This document shows, in pieces, positions 51,773 through 60,930 of a DNA stretch of 64,000 nt. Made by a program: the position numbers and the translations under genes. Below the pieces are notes generated by a model. It searched no databases. It was not told the DNA's origin and was given only the letters and a program-made list of their open reading frames with translations. Positions within the stretch are counted from its first letter, which is position 1, and each line of letters starts with the position of its first letter. This DNA comes from Acidiphilium sp. (GTDB taxonomy: Bacteria > Pseudomonadota > Alphaproteobacteria > Acetobacterales > Acetobacteraceae): contig JAQTXH010000002.1 of assembly GCA_028688905.1 (NCBI GenBank), positions 207,061-271,060 on the forward strand, read 5' to 3'.

Positions 51773-53352
51773 TGAAGTCTGAATTTGTCCGCCGTCGGTT
51801 GCGATGGAGTCCCGCCCTGGGTGCCGGGTTGCTGGCGGCTTTGGCGCTGGGTGGCTGCGAACTGGGGCCAAATTTCCATAATCCAAATCCGCGCACGTCG
51901 GCGTCGTTTCTGGATAACCGGCCGGCGATCACCGCACCCGACGGCGTGAGCCAGGGCAACGTCGATCTGGCCTGGTGGCAGAGTTTTGGCGATCCTGATC
52001 TGACCCGTCTGGAAAATTCCGCGATTGTGCAAAATCTCGACGTGCGGATCGCGACGCAAAGATTGGCCGAGGCGCAGGCGCAGGCGCAGATCGAGGGGGG
52101 CTCGCTCTACCCGGATCTGAGTTTTGCCGGATCGTTGACGCGGGAGGGGCCGAGCAAGAAGGGCGTGTTCACCGCACTGGGCGGCGGCGGGTCGAACACC
52201 AGCACCAGCACGAACGCAGGGCAGACCGCGGGTGGGACCGCGACCTCGATCGGCGGCGGCGGAATTCCGGGGGCGGACATCAAGCCGTTCAATCTGTTTC
52301 AGTACGGGTTTTCCTCGGTGTTCGACTTCGATTTATGGGGCAAGAACCGGCGGGCGCTGGAGGCGGCGCTGGCGGCGGTGCAGGCTTCGCGCGATGCGCG
52401 GCGGGCGGTGCTGTTGAATACCGAAGCCGAGGTGGCGCAGACCTATATCAATCTGCGCACCGAGCAGACCGTGCTGCGGATTACCAACGATAATCTGGTG
52501 AGTTCCGATCATATCGCGGGGTTGACCAGCGAACGGGAGCGAGCCGGGCTGGCCAACGCGCTGGATGTCGCGGATGCGCGGGCGCAGGCGGCTTCGGTGC
52601 GGTCGCAATTGCCGGCGCTGCATGCCGCGATCGATGCCGATATCAACCAGTTGAGCCTGTTGCTGGGGCGGGAGCCGGAAGCGTTGCGGGCGAAACTGAT
52701 TGCGCCAGGGGCGGTGCCGCCGGTGCCGCCGGTGGTGCCGATCGGGTTGCCGTCACAATTGATGCAGCGGCGGCCGGATATTCGCGAGGCCTCCGCCAAG
52801 CTGCATGAGGCGACGGCGGAGATTGGCGTGGCGCGGGCGGATTTTTTCCCCGACGTCTCACTCTCGGGGTCGGTGTCGTTGCAGGCGTTGCAGTTTTCCA
52901 ATTTGAACCAGCTGGCGGCGGTGACCTATGCGATCGGGCCGCAGGTTACGCTGCCGATTTTCGAGGGTGGCCAGCTGGAAGGCCAGTTGCATCTGCGCAA
53001 GGCGGAGCAGAAGGGGGCTGCGATTTCTTATGCTAAGACCGTGTTGACCGCCTTCCATCAGGTTGACAACGGGTTGACCGCCTACGATCAGGAACAGAAC
53101 ACGCTGGCGGCGTTGCGGACCGAGGTGACCGAGAGCAAGCGGGCGCTGGGGCTGGCGCAGGAACGATATCGCGAAGGGTTGGCGGATTATTTGCAGGTGC
53201 TGACGGCGCAGCAGACCGAATTGGCGGCGAGCCAGGCGGAGGCTGAAAGTCTGGCGCGGGTTTCAACCGATCTGGTCACCTTGTATCAGGCGTTGGGCGG
53301 CGGCTGGCAGCGTGTTTATCCCGCGAAAGCGGTGGCGGTGGCGCAGCGTTGA
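51772..53352 (+). CDS. NodT/OprM-type outer membrane factor lipoprotein
   Basis: A 526-residue outer-membrane channel. A lipoprotein signal ends LALGGC (lipobox), followed by ELGPNFHNPNP, and the two outer membrane efflux repeats with SVFDFDLWGKNRRALEAALA, RPDIREASAKLHEATAEIGVAR, DFFPDVSLSGSVS and LTAQQTELAASQAEAE. It has a Gly/Ser/Thr-rich insertion at ~125-180. Start ATG preceded by AAGGAG. It completes a tripartite pump. Confidence 0.94.
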   Translation: MKSEFVRRRLRWSPALGAGLLAALALGGCELGPNFHNPNPRTSASFLDNRPAITAPDGVSQGNVDLAWWQSFGDPDLTRLENSAIVQNLDVRIATQRLAEAQAQAQIEGGSLYPDLSFAGSLTREGPSKKGVFTALGGGGSNTSTSTNAGQTAGGTATSIGGGGIPGADIKPFNLFQYGFSSVFDFDLWGKNRRALEAALAAVQASRDARRAVLLNTEAEVAQTYINLRTEQTVLRITNDNLVSSDHIAGLTSERERAGLANALDVADARAQAASVRSQLPALHAAIDADINQLSLLLGREPEALRAKLIAPGAVPPVPPVVPIGLPSQLMQRRPDIREASAKLHEATAEIGVARADFFPDVSLSGSVSLQALQFSNLNQLAAVTYAIGPQVTLPIFEGGQLEGQLHLRKAEQKGAAISYAKTVLTAFHQVDNGLTAYDQEQNTLAALRTEVTESKRALGLAQERYREGLADYLQVLTAQQTELAASQAEAESLARVSTDLVTLYQALGGGWQRVYPAKAVAVAQR

Positions 53353-53402
53353 TCGGTGTGGGATCGCCGGGCAAGAACCCCGACCCGACCCGACCCGACC
53401 CC

Positions 53403-53438
53403 GCCACCGTCAGCGGGTGGGTACCCACTGACGGTGGC
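53403..53438. terminator. Bidirectional terminator hairpin
   Basis: An 11-bp perfect stem (GCCACCGTCAG / CTGACGGTGGC) encloses a TGGGTACCCA palindrome, followed by CATTTAT. It lies between the outer membrane factor gene and the convergent icd gene. A CCCGA pentanucleotide tract (four units) lies just before it at ~53378-53400. Confidence 0.8.
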
Positions 53439-53548
53439 CATTTATCCCGCAATCGGTGGAAAGTTCATAAGACAAGCATGATCGCTATACTGTTTGTTTT
53501 CACGGGAGATTCACCGCTCCGCCGATTACTCGCTAAAAAATACAGGCG

Positions 53549-54778
53549 TCACGCCGCGATGCGATGAGCCATGGCGGCGTGGAGGTTTTCGTCGAGTTTG
53601 GCGAGAAACGCCTCAGTGGTCATCCAGGGTTGGTCCTTGCCGATCAGGCTGGCCAAATCCTTGGTCATGTGGCCGGATTCGACGGTTTCGACGCAGACAC
53701 GCTCGAGGGTTTCGGCGAATTCGGTGACGTCGGGCGTTTCATCGAATTTGCCGCGATAGACGAGGCCGCGGGTCCAGGCGAAGATGCTGGCGATCGGGTT
53801 GGTGCTGGTCGGGCGGCCTTTCTGGTGTTCGCGGTAGTGGCGGGTGACGGTGCCGTGGGCGGCTTCGCTTTCGACGATTTTGCCGTCCGGACTCATCAGC
53901 ACCGAGGTCATCAGGCCGAGGCTGCCGAAGCCCTGGGCGACGATGTCGCTCTGGACATCGCCGTCGTAGTTTTTGCAGGCCCACAGGTAGCCACCATTCC
54001 ATTTCAGGGCGGCGGCGACCATGTCGTCGATCAGGCGGTGCTCGTAGGTGAGATGGTGTTTTTCGAACTCCGCTTTGAATTCCACGTCGAAAATCTCCTG
54101 GAACAAATCCTTGAACATGCCATCATAGGCTTTGAGGATGGTGTTCTTGGTCGAGAGATAGACCGGGTAATTGCGCAACAGGGCGTAGTTGAAGCTGGCG
54201 CGGGCGAAGCCTTCGATCGAGGCTTTGGTGTTGTGCATCGCGAGTGCCACGCCGGGGCCTTTGAAATCATGCACGTCGAGGATGATCGGCTTGCCACCGT
54301 CGGTGGGGATGTAGGAGAGCTGCACCTTGCCGGGGCCGGGGATTTTGGTTTCGACCCCGCGATAGATATCGCCATAGGCATGACGGCCGATCACGATCGG
54401 TTCGGACCAGTGCGGCACCAGGCGGGGAACGTTGCGGCAGATGATCGGTTCGCGGAAGATGGTGCCGTCGAGAATGTTGCGGATGGTGCCGTTGGGGCTG
54501 CGCCACATCTGTTTGAGGTTGAATTCGCGCACCCGCGCTTCATCGGGCGTGATGGTGGCGCATTTGACCGCGACGCCGAATTCCTTGGTGGCGTTGGCGG
54601 AGTCGACAGTGACCTGGTCGGCGGTGGCGTCGCGGTGTTCGATGCTGAGATCGTAATATTTCAGGTCGATATCGAGATAGGGGAGGATCAGTTTTTGTTT
54701 GATGAAGCCCCAGATGATCCGGGTCATTTCATCGCCGTCCATTTCGACGATGGGGTTTTTTACCTTGATCTTCGCCAT
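53549..54778 (-). CDS. icd: NADP-dependent isocitrate dehydrogenase
   Basis: A 409-residue TCA-cycle enzyme of the eukaryote-like NADP type. Conserved pieces include [69 protein letters not shown] and [17 protein letters not shown]. The start has AAGGAG 7 bp upstream. It is divergent from pyrE with a 112-bp shared region. Confidence 0.97.
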   Translation of the reverse strand: MAKIKVKNPIVEMDGDEMTRIIWGFIKQKLILPYLDIDLKYYDLSIEHRDATADQVTVDSANATKEFGVAVKCATITPDEARVREFNLKQMWRSPNGTIRNILDGTIFREPIICRNVPRLVPHWSEPIVIGRHAYGDIYRGVETKIPGPGKVQLSYIPTDGGKPIILDVHDFKGPGVALAMHNTKASIEGFARASFNYALLRNYPVYLSTKNTILKAYDGMFKDLFQEIFDVEFKAEFEKHHLTYEHRLIDDMVAAALKWNGGYLWACKNYDGDVQSDIVAQGFGSLGLMTSVLMSPDGKIVESEAAHGTVTRHYREHQKGRPTSTNPIASIFAWTRGLVYRGKFDETPDVTEFAETLERVCVETVESGHMTKDLASLIGKDQPWMTTEAFLAKLDENLHAAMAHRIAA

Positions 54779-54890
54779 AGTGCGCTCCTTGTTCGACCTG
54801 GGGATGTCTATCACCGATTGCAGATGGGGCAAATCGGTGGACGTCACCGCAGGGGTGATTTAGGACCGCTTCAGATTTGGAGGGTTGGAT

Positions 54891-55619
54891 ATGGCTTTGA
54901 ACGTGGGTCACGCAAGCGACTGGGACCGGGATGCGGCATTGACGGCGGCGCGGATTTTGCTGGAGATCAAGGCGGTGAATTTCCGGCCGGAGGAGGCTTA
55001 CACGTTTACCTCCGGGTGGAAAGCGCCGGTTTATATCGATTGCCGGAAGATCATTTATTTTCCGCGGGCGAGGGCGAAGATTTGCGAACTGGCGGTGGAG
55101 AAACTGACGCGCCGAATTGGGTTCGAGACGATCGAAGCGGTGGCGGGGGGTGAGACGGCGGGGATTCCCTATGCGGCGTGGATTGCCGATCGGATGGGGT
55201 TGCCGATGGCGTATGTGCGCAAGAAACCCAAGGGGTTCGGACGGAATGCGCTGATCGAGGGCGATGTGCCAGAGGGGAAGAATACTTTGCTGGTCGAGGA
55301 TTTGACCACCGATGGGGGGTCGAAAATCCAGTTTGCCAACGCGCTGCGCGATGCCGGGGCGATTTGCGATCATGTGTTCGTGGTGTTTTTTTATGGGGTG
55401 TTTCCGGGGAGTTTGAGCAAGCTCGCGGAGATGGGGATTTCGCTGCACCATTTATGCACTTGGTGGGATGTGCTGGAGGCGTGCCGGGGCGGTGATTATT
55501 TTCCTGAGGCGACACTGGCCGGGGTGCGGAAGTTTCTGGAAGACCCGGTCGCGTGGTCGGCTTTGCATGGCGGCGTGAGCAGTGCGGAGGAGGCGGCGGC
55601 GCATAAGGCGGCGAAGTGA
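54891..55619 (+). CDS. pyrE: Orotate phosphoribosyltransferase
   Basis: A 242-residue enzyme making OMP from orotate and PRPP. FTSGWKAPVYIDCRKII, AVAGGETAGIPYAAWIAD, MAYVRKKPKGFGRN and the PRPP loop TLLVEDLTTDGGSK are present. Start ATG with GGAGG; a TTG two codons earlier is unlikely. The C-terminal ~25 residues are Ala/Glu-rich. The stop is immediately next to the opposing TadG-like gene's stop. Confidence 0.96.
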   Translation: MALNVGHASDWDRDAALTAARILLEIKAVNFRPEEAYTFTSGWKAPVYIDCRKIIYFPRARAKICELAVEKLTRRIGFETIEAVAGGETAGIPYAAWIADRMGLPMAYVRKKPKGFGRNALIEGDVPEGKNTLLVEDLTTDGGSKIQFANALRDAGAICDHVFVVFFYGVFPGSLSKLAEMGISLHHLCTWWDVLEACRGGDYFPEATLAGVRKFLEDPVAWSALHGGVSSAEEAAAHKAAK

Positions 55620-57311
55620 TTAATGGGTGACGCGAATGGCGGAACTCAGTGCCGATTTCAGCATGGCGTTCATCGCGGTGCTGATGTCGGCGGCGTTGTT
55701 GGCGATGAAGAAGTCGCTGGATGATGAGGCGCAGGCTTGCAGCGCGGCTTCGTCGGGGGAGACGGCGTTGGGGCCGGGCGGCTGACCGTTGTTGGTGACG
55801 CTGGTGGCTTCGGCGAAGCTCTGGGTGACGAGGCTGTTTGGGTTCACACGCGGAAAGTCTTCGGTGAAGTAGGGCGTCGGTGTTACTTTGTCGGTCTCGT
55901 ACCACGCGTTCGCCGCGGGATAGTAGTCGACATACAGGACATAGACGGTGAAGCCGAGCGACTTGAATTGTTTGCAGACGCCGGGATTGGGCGTGATCGT
56001 GTCATCCTCGGCGGCAACGCTGGTCATTTCACCTTCATAGCGCGTGCTGCCCGGCTGGGCATCTTCCATGCCGTCGGTGACGATGAAAATGTCTTTCTGC
56101 GGAGTGGATGGCGTGGCACCGGTTTGGGCAGCGGTGATTTTCGGGCCGAATCGGGAGCCGTTTGCATAGGTGCCGCTAAGAAGATCGGTGACCGAGAGCG
56201 GAAAATTCGTATCGGGCGTCGCGGAGGGAACCAGAGGCGGTTCGGCGGTTTCCGACGGATTTTTGTTGTAATCGATCGCTTCGACCGCGCTGAGCGCCCC
56301 GGACAGGCCGGTCGAGGCTTCCTCGTCGATATTGGTGATGTTGCTTGGCGAATTTGGATAGAGCGGCGAGATGTCGGTGTTGAACTGATAGACGCCAACT
56401 GAAAACTGGCCGGGGGCCTGTTCGTTGGCCTCCATTGAGGAAATCACGTTTTCCGCGGCGCTGAGCACGACATCGAGACGCAGCGTGACGCCGAGCTTGC
56501 GTGCAATGCCGTAATAATCCTGGTTGGCGCGGCTGGTGTGACAGGCAAAGGCGCAGGGCGAAAACGGTGCGCCGGGCGGCGTGTAACCCGGATTGCAGGC
56601 ACTTGTTTTGACATTGTAATTTGTTTCGTTTGCCATGTTGATGAAGAGCGATGGATTATCGCTTTCGGTGTATTGGTACATGCCGTTGCCGAACGTGTCG
56701 GTCCAGCTCGATGCCGGGCAGGACGTGTTCTGCTCCATCGCGGTGATGTCGCCGGGGGTCGCGCCGATCATCATGGAGGATGAATTGTCGAGCAGCATCA
56801 GGATTTCGACATAATTGTAGGCGGCGGCCGCGTCGGACGCGCCTTGGATAGTCCATGACGCATTGGTGTTGGACGTGAAAAGGGCATGGAAAAACGGCGG
56901 GTAGCCGCCGGTGTAGGAGACCGTGGCGGTGAAACCAGCGGGGGTGGTGGACGAGGCGTTTGAGACGACGATGACGCCGAGGTTACTGACCGTCGCCTGG
57001 GCTGGCAGAGTCCCCAATTGCGCGGTGAACCAGGAGGTGCCGGCTTTTTGGCCGGCGGCGATGGCGTCCTGAACCGCGTTGGAGTCCGGCGGATTGGCAT
57101 TGGTTTCGGCGGTGTAGGTTTCGGTGGCGGCGCGGACCGCATAGGTGGCGGCGGCGTCGGCGGCGAGGGTGATCTGGGCGCGGGCCTGGGTGTAGAAGGA
57201 AAAGTCGATCGCCAAGGCGATCAGCATCGCCATCGGCAGCAGGGAAATCGCGAAAATGAGGGCGATGGCACCACGCTCGTCGTGCAAAATGCGGTGCAAC
57301 CACGCGATCAT
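55620..57311 (-). CDS. TadG-like protein with von Willebrand A domain
   Basis: A 563-residue protein with an N-terminal TadG/Flp-assembly signature helix (RGAIALIFAISLLPMAMLIA) and AAATYAVRAATETY after it. From ~170 a VWA domain starts: EILMLLDNSSSMMIG carries the metal-dependent DxSxS site, with FSVGVYQFN and DIFIVTDGMEDAQ downstream. Family role: pilus- or surface-associated protein of Tad-type loci. It overlaps the upstream TadE-like gene by 4 bp. The Cys-rich stretch ~195-275 is a large insertion in the VWA domain. Confidence 0.88.
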   Translation of the reverse strand: MIAWLHRILHDERGAIALIFAISLLPMAMLIALAIDFSFYTQARAQITLAADAAATYAVRAATETYTAETNANPPDSNAVQDAIAAGQKAGTSWFTAQLGTLPAQATVSNLGVIVVSNASSTTPAGFTATVSYTGGYPPFFHALFTSNTNASWTIQGASDAAAAYNYVEILMLLDNSSSMMIGATPGDITAMEQNTSCPASSWTDTFGNGMYQYTESDNPSLFINMANETNYNVKTSACNPGYTPPGAPFSPCAFACHTSRANQDYYGIARKLGVTLRLDVVLSAAENVISSMEANEQAPGQFSVGVYQFNTDISPLYPNSPSNITNIDEEASTGLSGALSAVEAIDYNKNPSETAEPPLVPSATPDTNFPLSVTDLLSGTYANGSRFGPKITAAQTGATPSTPQKDIFIVTDGMEDAQPGSTRYEGEMTSVAAEDDTITPNPGVCKQFKSLGFTVYVLYVDYYPAANAWYETDKVTPTPYFTEDFPRVNPNSLVTQSFAEATSVTNNGQPPGPNAVSPDEAALQACASSSSDFFIANNAADISTAMNAMLKSALSSAIRVTH

Positions 57312-58078
57312 GAGGTTGGCTCCGGGTAGGCGGTGTTTTCACAGGTGCCGTTGGGAGTGCCGGTCATTGCAAGTGTCGTGTATTGCTGATCGGGTTTGAG
57401 CGGCACCGAGGTGCCATTCGCGACCGTCGCGGCCTTGACGCTGCGGACCGGCCAGTAGCCGGTGGCCCAGAAATCGATCGGCGTTTTGGTAAAGGCGAGC
57501 AGCAGCGGTCGATACTGAACGTGAACATCGACGACCAGGATTGGATCGGGCGCGTAGGTGATTTGCTGGATCGGTAATTCACTGAGATCGCCCGAAACGG
57601 TATCCCCTGGCATGGTCAGGATTGAACCACCACAAGGCCGGTAAACGCCGTTGAAGTTGTTGCCGGTGTAAGCCACGCTCCAAACCACGTTCGGCGTGAA
57701 ACTACAGAGGTTGGTCTGGCTCGGTACACAGTTTGCGGCGATCGGCTCGAACACGACCGATGAAATCGTCACCGAATCGGTGGCGGTGCTTTGTAACCCG
57801 GCCCGCAATGCCGGGATTTCGGCGAAGATGGTCGAGGCCTCGAACTGAACCTGGGCATAGGTGAGCGCGGTCGAGCCATCGCCCTGCACCGCAAGGCTGC
57901 TCGCCGAGGCGGGGATGCTATGGGCGGCGCTGAAAACTTCCTGGTAGATGATCATCGGCTCGGATAGTTCGTAAACACCGAAAATCAGGGTGATCATCAA
58001 CGGCAGGATCAAGGCGAATTCGAGAGCGGCGACGCCGTGAGAATCGTGCCGGAGGGTGCGGCGCGGCCGATTCAACAT
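57308..58078 (-). CDS. TadE-family pseudopilin-like protein (long)
   Basis: A 256-residue protein. HGVAALEFALILPLMITLIFG is the TadE signature with the Glu at +5 used by TadV-type peptidases, then a ~200-residue extracytoplasmic domain with several Cys (NCVPSQTNLCSF, PCGGSILT). It overlaps the next upstream gene by 7 bp. Confidence 0.85.
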   Translation of the reverse strand: MLNRPRRTLRHDSHGVAALEFALILPLMITLIFGVYELSEPMIIYQEVFSAAHSIPASASSLAVQGDGSTALTYAQVQFEASTIFAEIPALRAGLQSTATDSVTISSVVFEPIAANCVPSQTNLCSFTPNVVWSVAYTGNNFNGVYRPCGGSILTMPGDTVSGDLSELPIQQITYAPDPILVVDVHVQYRPLLLAFTKTPIDFWATGYWPVRSVKAATVANGTSVPLKPDQQYTTLAMTGTPNGTCENTAYPEPTS

Positions 58079-58704
58079 GAATTCGCCATCGAGGTGGCGG
58101 GGAAACCCTCGGTTTCGAAGCCCGCGGTCGCCAGCAGCGGGCTGACGGCGTTGCCGTTGTAGGTGATGGTGTTGGCGGCACCGAGCAGACCGCCGAGGAA
58201 GTTTGGCGGCGCATAGATGACGCTGATCAGAATAGCCTCGTTCGGACCGGCGTTGCAGAAGCCGGTGGTGGAATTGGCGGTGGCACAGCCGGTCGGCCCG
58301 ACATCCGCTCCGGTGCCGCCAAAGTCGCCAAGTTCGAGCGTGGTGCCGGTGACAGGCAAGGTGCCGCTGGTGGCGTCGTAAAAGTCGGTGCAGGTGGAGG
58401 TGTCGATTTGTTCAACCCGGACGTAGATGTTTTTGCAATCGAGCAGACCATAGGTGTTGGGGCAGAAGTAGGCCTGGATGAAATCGGAGGCGTTGCTCGC
58501 GGTCTGGGCGCTGCCGGTCTGGATCTGGCGGGCAGTGGATTGGGTGGCATTGTCGAGCACCGCCTCGGTGAACAGATCGTAGGCGAGGTTGAAGATGAAC
58601 AGCAGGGCGATCAGGAAGAGCGGGGCGACCAGGGCAAATTCGAGCGCAAAGGCACCGTGACGATCGGCGGTCAGGCTAGAGCATGATCGTTTCAGGACGA
58701 GCAT
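58072..58704 (-). CDS. TadE-family pseudopilin-like protein
   Basis: A 210-residue protein with HGAFALEFALVAPLFLIALLF (TadE-type helix with Glu) and a Cys-containing soluble part (AYFCPNTYGLLDCKNI). First gene of the three-gene unit. The ATG at 58704 lies inside a 34-bp dispersed repeat; a GTG or later start is possible, so the exact N-terminus is uncertain. Confidence 0.82.
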   Translation of the reverse strand: MLVLKRSCSSLTADRHGAFALEFALVAPLFLIALLFIFNLAYDLFTEAVLDNATQSTARQIQTGSAQTASNASDFIQAYFCPNTYGLLDCKNIYVRVEQIDTSTCTDFYDATSGTLPVTGTTLELGDFGGTGADVGPTGCATANSTTGFCNAGPNEAILISVIYAPPNFLGGLLGAANTITYNGNAVSPLLATAGFETEGFPATSMANSC

Positions 58705-58710
58705 GCTCTA
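58677..58710. repeat. 34-bp dispersed inverted repeat, copy 1
   Basis: Starts TAGAGCATGATCGTTTCAGG and ends in GCATGCTCTA; the outer arms TAGAGCAT / ATGCTCTA pair. A diverged inverted copy is at 63898-63931. It overlaps the first codons of the TadE-like gene. Confidence 0.85.
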
Positions 58711-59023
58711 TCTTTCTTTTTGCAAGCAATTTCATCGCCTTCGGTTGCCGCAAGGGCGTCAACCACAAGCAATATTGCTCTAGGGCGGCATGAGTGTGGC
58801 GGGGTGAAGGGGGCGGATTTCGGCATTGATGGGACAGACCTGGAAGCGCTTGTTGGGTCTGTTGTCCGTACAGGATGAAACTTAACAGAACCTTACGCGC
58901 GGGCGATCTGTTCTGGATCGGTGGATGGATTGTCGGGCAATATCGCTCTAACGCTATTTTTACGAGCAATTTCATTGCATTCGGTTGCCGCAGGTGCGTC
59001 AACCTCAAGCAATATTGCTCTAG
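58709..59023. repeat. Two 75-bp direct repeats filling a 315-bp gap
   Basis: No gene here. Copy A (58709-58783) and copy B (58949-59023) are 240 bp apart and share AGCAATTTCAT, TTCGGTTGCCGCA, GCGTCAACC and the end CAAGCAATATTGCTCTAG, where AGCAATATTGCT is a perfect palindrome. A second GCAATAT-GCTCTA-like motif (GCAATATCGCTCTA, 58937-58950) precedes copy B. The DUF1345 stop codon lies in copy B. The 165 bp between copies contains nothing I recognise. Confidence 0.85.
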
Positions 59024-59676
59024 AAAATGCCGGCGGCGATGTTGATGGTGAGGGCGAGCACCACCGTGTTGAACATGTAGCCGATCAGCCCTTGCAACGT
59101 GGCGAGGCGGCGCATTTTGCGGCCGGTGATGTTGACGTCCGATACCTGGAACGTCATGCCGAGAACAAACGAAAAATAGATGAAGTCCAGGTAGTCGGGC
59201 GCGTCCTCGCCGGGGAAGTTCAGGCCGCCTTCGGGGCCGGACTCGGTGTTTGCATAATATTCATGGGCATAGCGGTAGGCAAAGGTGACCTGGGTCATCA
59301 GCCACGACGCGGTGAGGGTGAGGGCGACCAGGGCGATGTACTCGCCGTGGTGCCCCTTGAGCTTCGCGAGGCCGGAGAAGATCACGATGGCGGTGAAGCT
59401 CATGATCGCGCCGCTGATGGTCAGGGCGAACAGGGTCCATTCGCCTTCCTCCTGGCGCGCGGCATCGGCGGCGATGCGCTTGTGGTCGGCGCGGGTGAAG
59501 TGGTTGGCCGCCAGGATGAGAAAGACGGCGACGAAAATGTTCCAGGCCAGGACGCCGCGCGTAGTGAGCGGCAGGGTGTGGGGCAGGAATGGGAAGGCGA
59601 TCAGCCCGCACAGAAGGCCGGCGAACAGCCGGGGGCGGCCGCGCAGGATGCGGAGCGGCAGAATGGGAGCGGTCAT
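59020..59676 (-). CDS. DUF1345 membrane protein
   Basis: A 218-residue protein with about five helices. The DUF1345 pattern is clear: RADHKRIAADAARQEEGEWT, TASWLMTQVTFAYRYAHEYY and DYLDFIYFSFVLGMTFQVSDV. Function unknown. Start at MTAPILP. It is 6 bp downstream of the dioxygenase gene and probably cotranscribed. Confidence 0.88.
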   Translation of the reverse strand: MTAPILPLRILRGRPRLFAGLLCGLIAFPFLPHTLPLTTRGVLAWNIFVAVFLILAANHFTRADHKRIAADAARQEEGEWTLFALTISGAIMSFTAIVIFSGLAKLKGHHGEYIALVALTLTASWLMTQVTFAYRYAHEYYANTESGPEGGLNFPGEDAPDYLDFIYFSFVLGMTFQVSDVNITGRKMRRLATLQGLIGYMFNTVVLALTINIAAGIF

Positions 59677-59682
59677 GCCCAC

Positions 59683-60930
59683 TTAATAGACGACGGTGCT
59701 GTAATAGCCAGCCGAGCCATGCGGGTAGAGGGCGGATTTTCCGGCCTCGAACGAGAGCGGGGCGACGTCGGCCGGGCAGTAGTGGGTGACGATGCTGCGA
59801 CGGGTGGTGTCGTTCGAGATCGGCATGCCGCCATGCGAGAGATCGGCGTGCCACAGCAGCACGTCGCCCGCTTTGGCGAGCAGGCGACGTTCGGTGAGGT
59901 TGCGCTCGGCGGCGATACGGAGCAGCGAACGGCCATGCTGGTCTTCGGCCTCGCGCAGGGAGTTGCCGCCGGCGATATTCATCCGCATCGCTTCATGCAG
60001 GCTCTTGTGGCGATCGGCGTAGACGAAATCGGGGAAATTATGGCTGCCGGGGTAGTAGAGCAGTTCGCCGGCCCCCTCGGTCACGTCTTCCAGGGCGATC
60101 CATGAGGCAGCAAAGCGGCGCGCGTGGGAATAGACGACATAGGCGGTATCCTGATGCGCGGGTTGGCCGGAGCCGCGCAGGAAGCCGAGGCTTTGCGACG
60201 CAAGGGGTTTGCGCTCGAACAGCAGATGCAGGACGCTGACGATGGCGGGCGCGAAAATCAGGTCGCGGGTAGCTTCGGAGTGCCAGTGCAGATCGAGCGC
60301 CTTGGCCGGTTTGCTGGTGACGTCGGGCCGCCACGGAATGTCGTTCGGGCTGGCGCTGAGGCATTGGAACAGCAACGAGGGAAAGCCACCCTGATAGGCG
60401 CGGTCGAGATCGGTGCGGGCGGCGTCGAGCAGGTGATCGGGGATGGCACCGGGAAGCACGACGTAGCCATGCTCGATCCAGTGGGTGAGAAGTTCGGCCT
60501 CATCATCGGTCAGGGTGCCGATTTCGTGGCGGCCCGCGATGATGTCGGCGGCGTCCGGCGCGTCGGTCCACAAGCCGCCGAAGCGGGCGCGCATCCGCGA
60601 CGGGTTTTCCGGGCGGGGGGCCGCAGGGTTCGGCAGGTAGCCACGATAGCGGCCGATGCGCTGCCAGTGGTCCCAATTGTCGGTGGCGCGGCCCTGTTCG
60701 ACATCGCGCGAGACCATGGGGTAGACTCGGCCGTACCAGACGGCGTCGAACAGCGGGGTGGAAATGCGGCCTTCCTCGCGCCCGTGCAGGCGGTAGTGAT
60801 GATAACCGTCGACGAAATAGCCGGCGGCGATACCGTCCAGGACGTCCGGATTGACCGAGAGGTAATAGTCTTCGTCGAACCTCGCGTCGGCGGTCGTGAC
60901 ATTGTCGATCGTCTCTGAAATTTGGTCCAC
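59683..60930 (-). CDS. Phytanoyl-CoA dioxygenase-family protein with N-terminal NPDV repeats
   Basis: A 415-residue protein. Residues ~15-105 hold two copies of a ~38-residue module (FDEDYYLSVNPDV..HY..HGREEGR and FDAVWYGRVYP..DHW..IGRYRGY), a motif found in large polysaccharide-related proteins. The rest is a PhyH-type Fe(II)/2-oxoglutarate dioxygenase: PAHQDTAYVVYS gives His259/Asp261 of the HxD motif, with LLWHADLSHGGMP and the downstream RRSIVTHYCP (2-oxoglutarate Arg). Start is a GTG with AAGGAA 5 bp upstream. Substrate unknown; a glycan- or lipid-linked hydroxylase is possible. Confidence 0.82.
   Translation of the reverse strand: MDQISETIDNVTTADARFDEDYYLSVNPDVLDGIAAGYFVDGYHHYRLHGREEGRISTPLFDAVWYGRVYPMVSRDVEQGRATDNWDHWQRIGRYRGYLPNPAAPRPENPSRMRARFGGLWTDAPDAADIIAGRHEIGTLTDDEAELLTHWIEHGYVVLPGAIPDHLLDAARTDLDRAYQGGFPSLLFQCLSASPNDIPWRPDVTSKPAKALDLHWHSEATRDLIFAPAIVSVLHLLFERKPLASQSLGFLRGSGQPAHQDTAYVVYSHARRFAASWIALEDVTEGAGELLYYPGSHNFPDFVYADRHKSLHEAMRMNIAGGNSLREAEDQHGRSLLRIAAERNLTERRLLAKAGDVLLWHADLSHGGMPISNDTTRRSIVTHYCPADVAPLSFEAGKSALYPHGSAGYYSTVVY

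Noticed and set aside
58676-59008. 110-codon minus-strand gene in the repeat region
   Set aside because: It is made of the two 75-bp repeats and repeats its own sequence; no ribosome site or family match.
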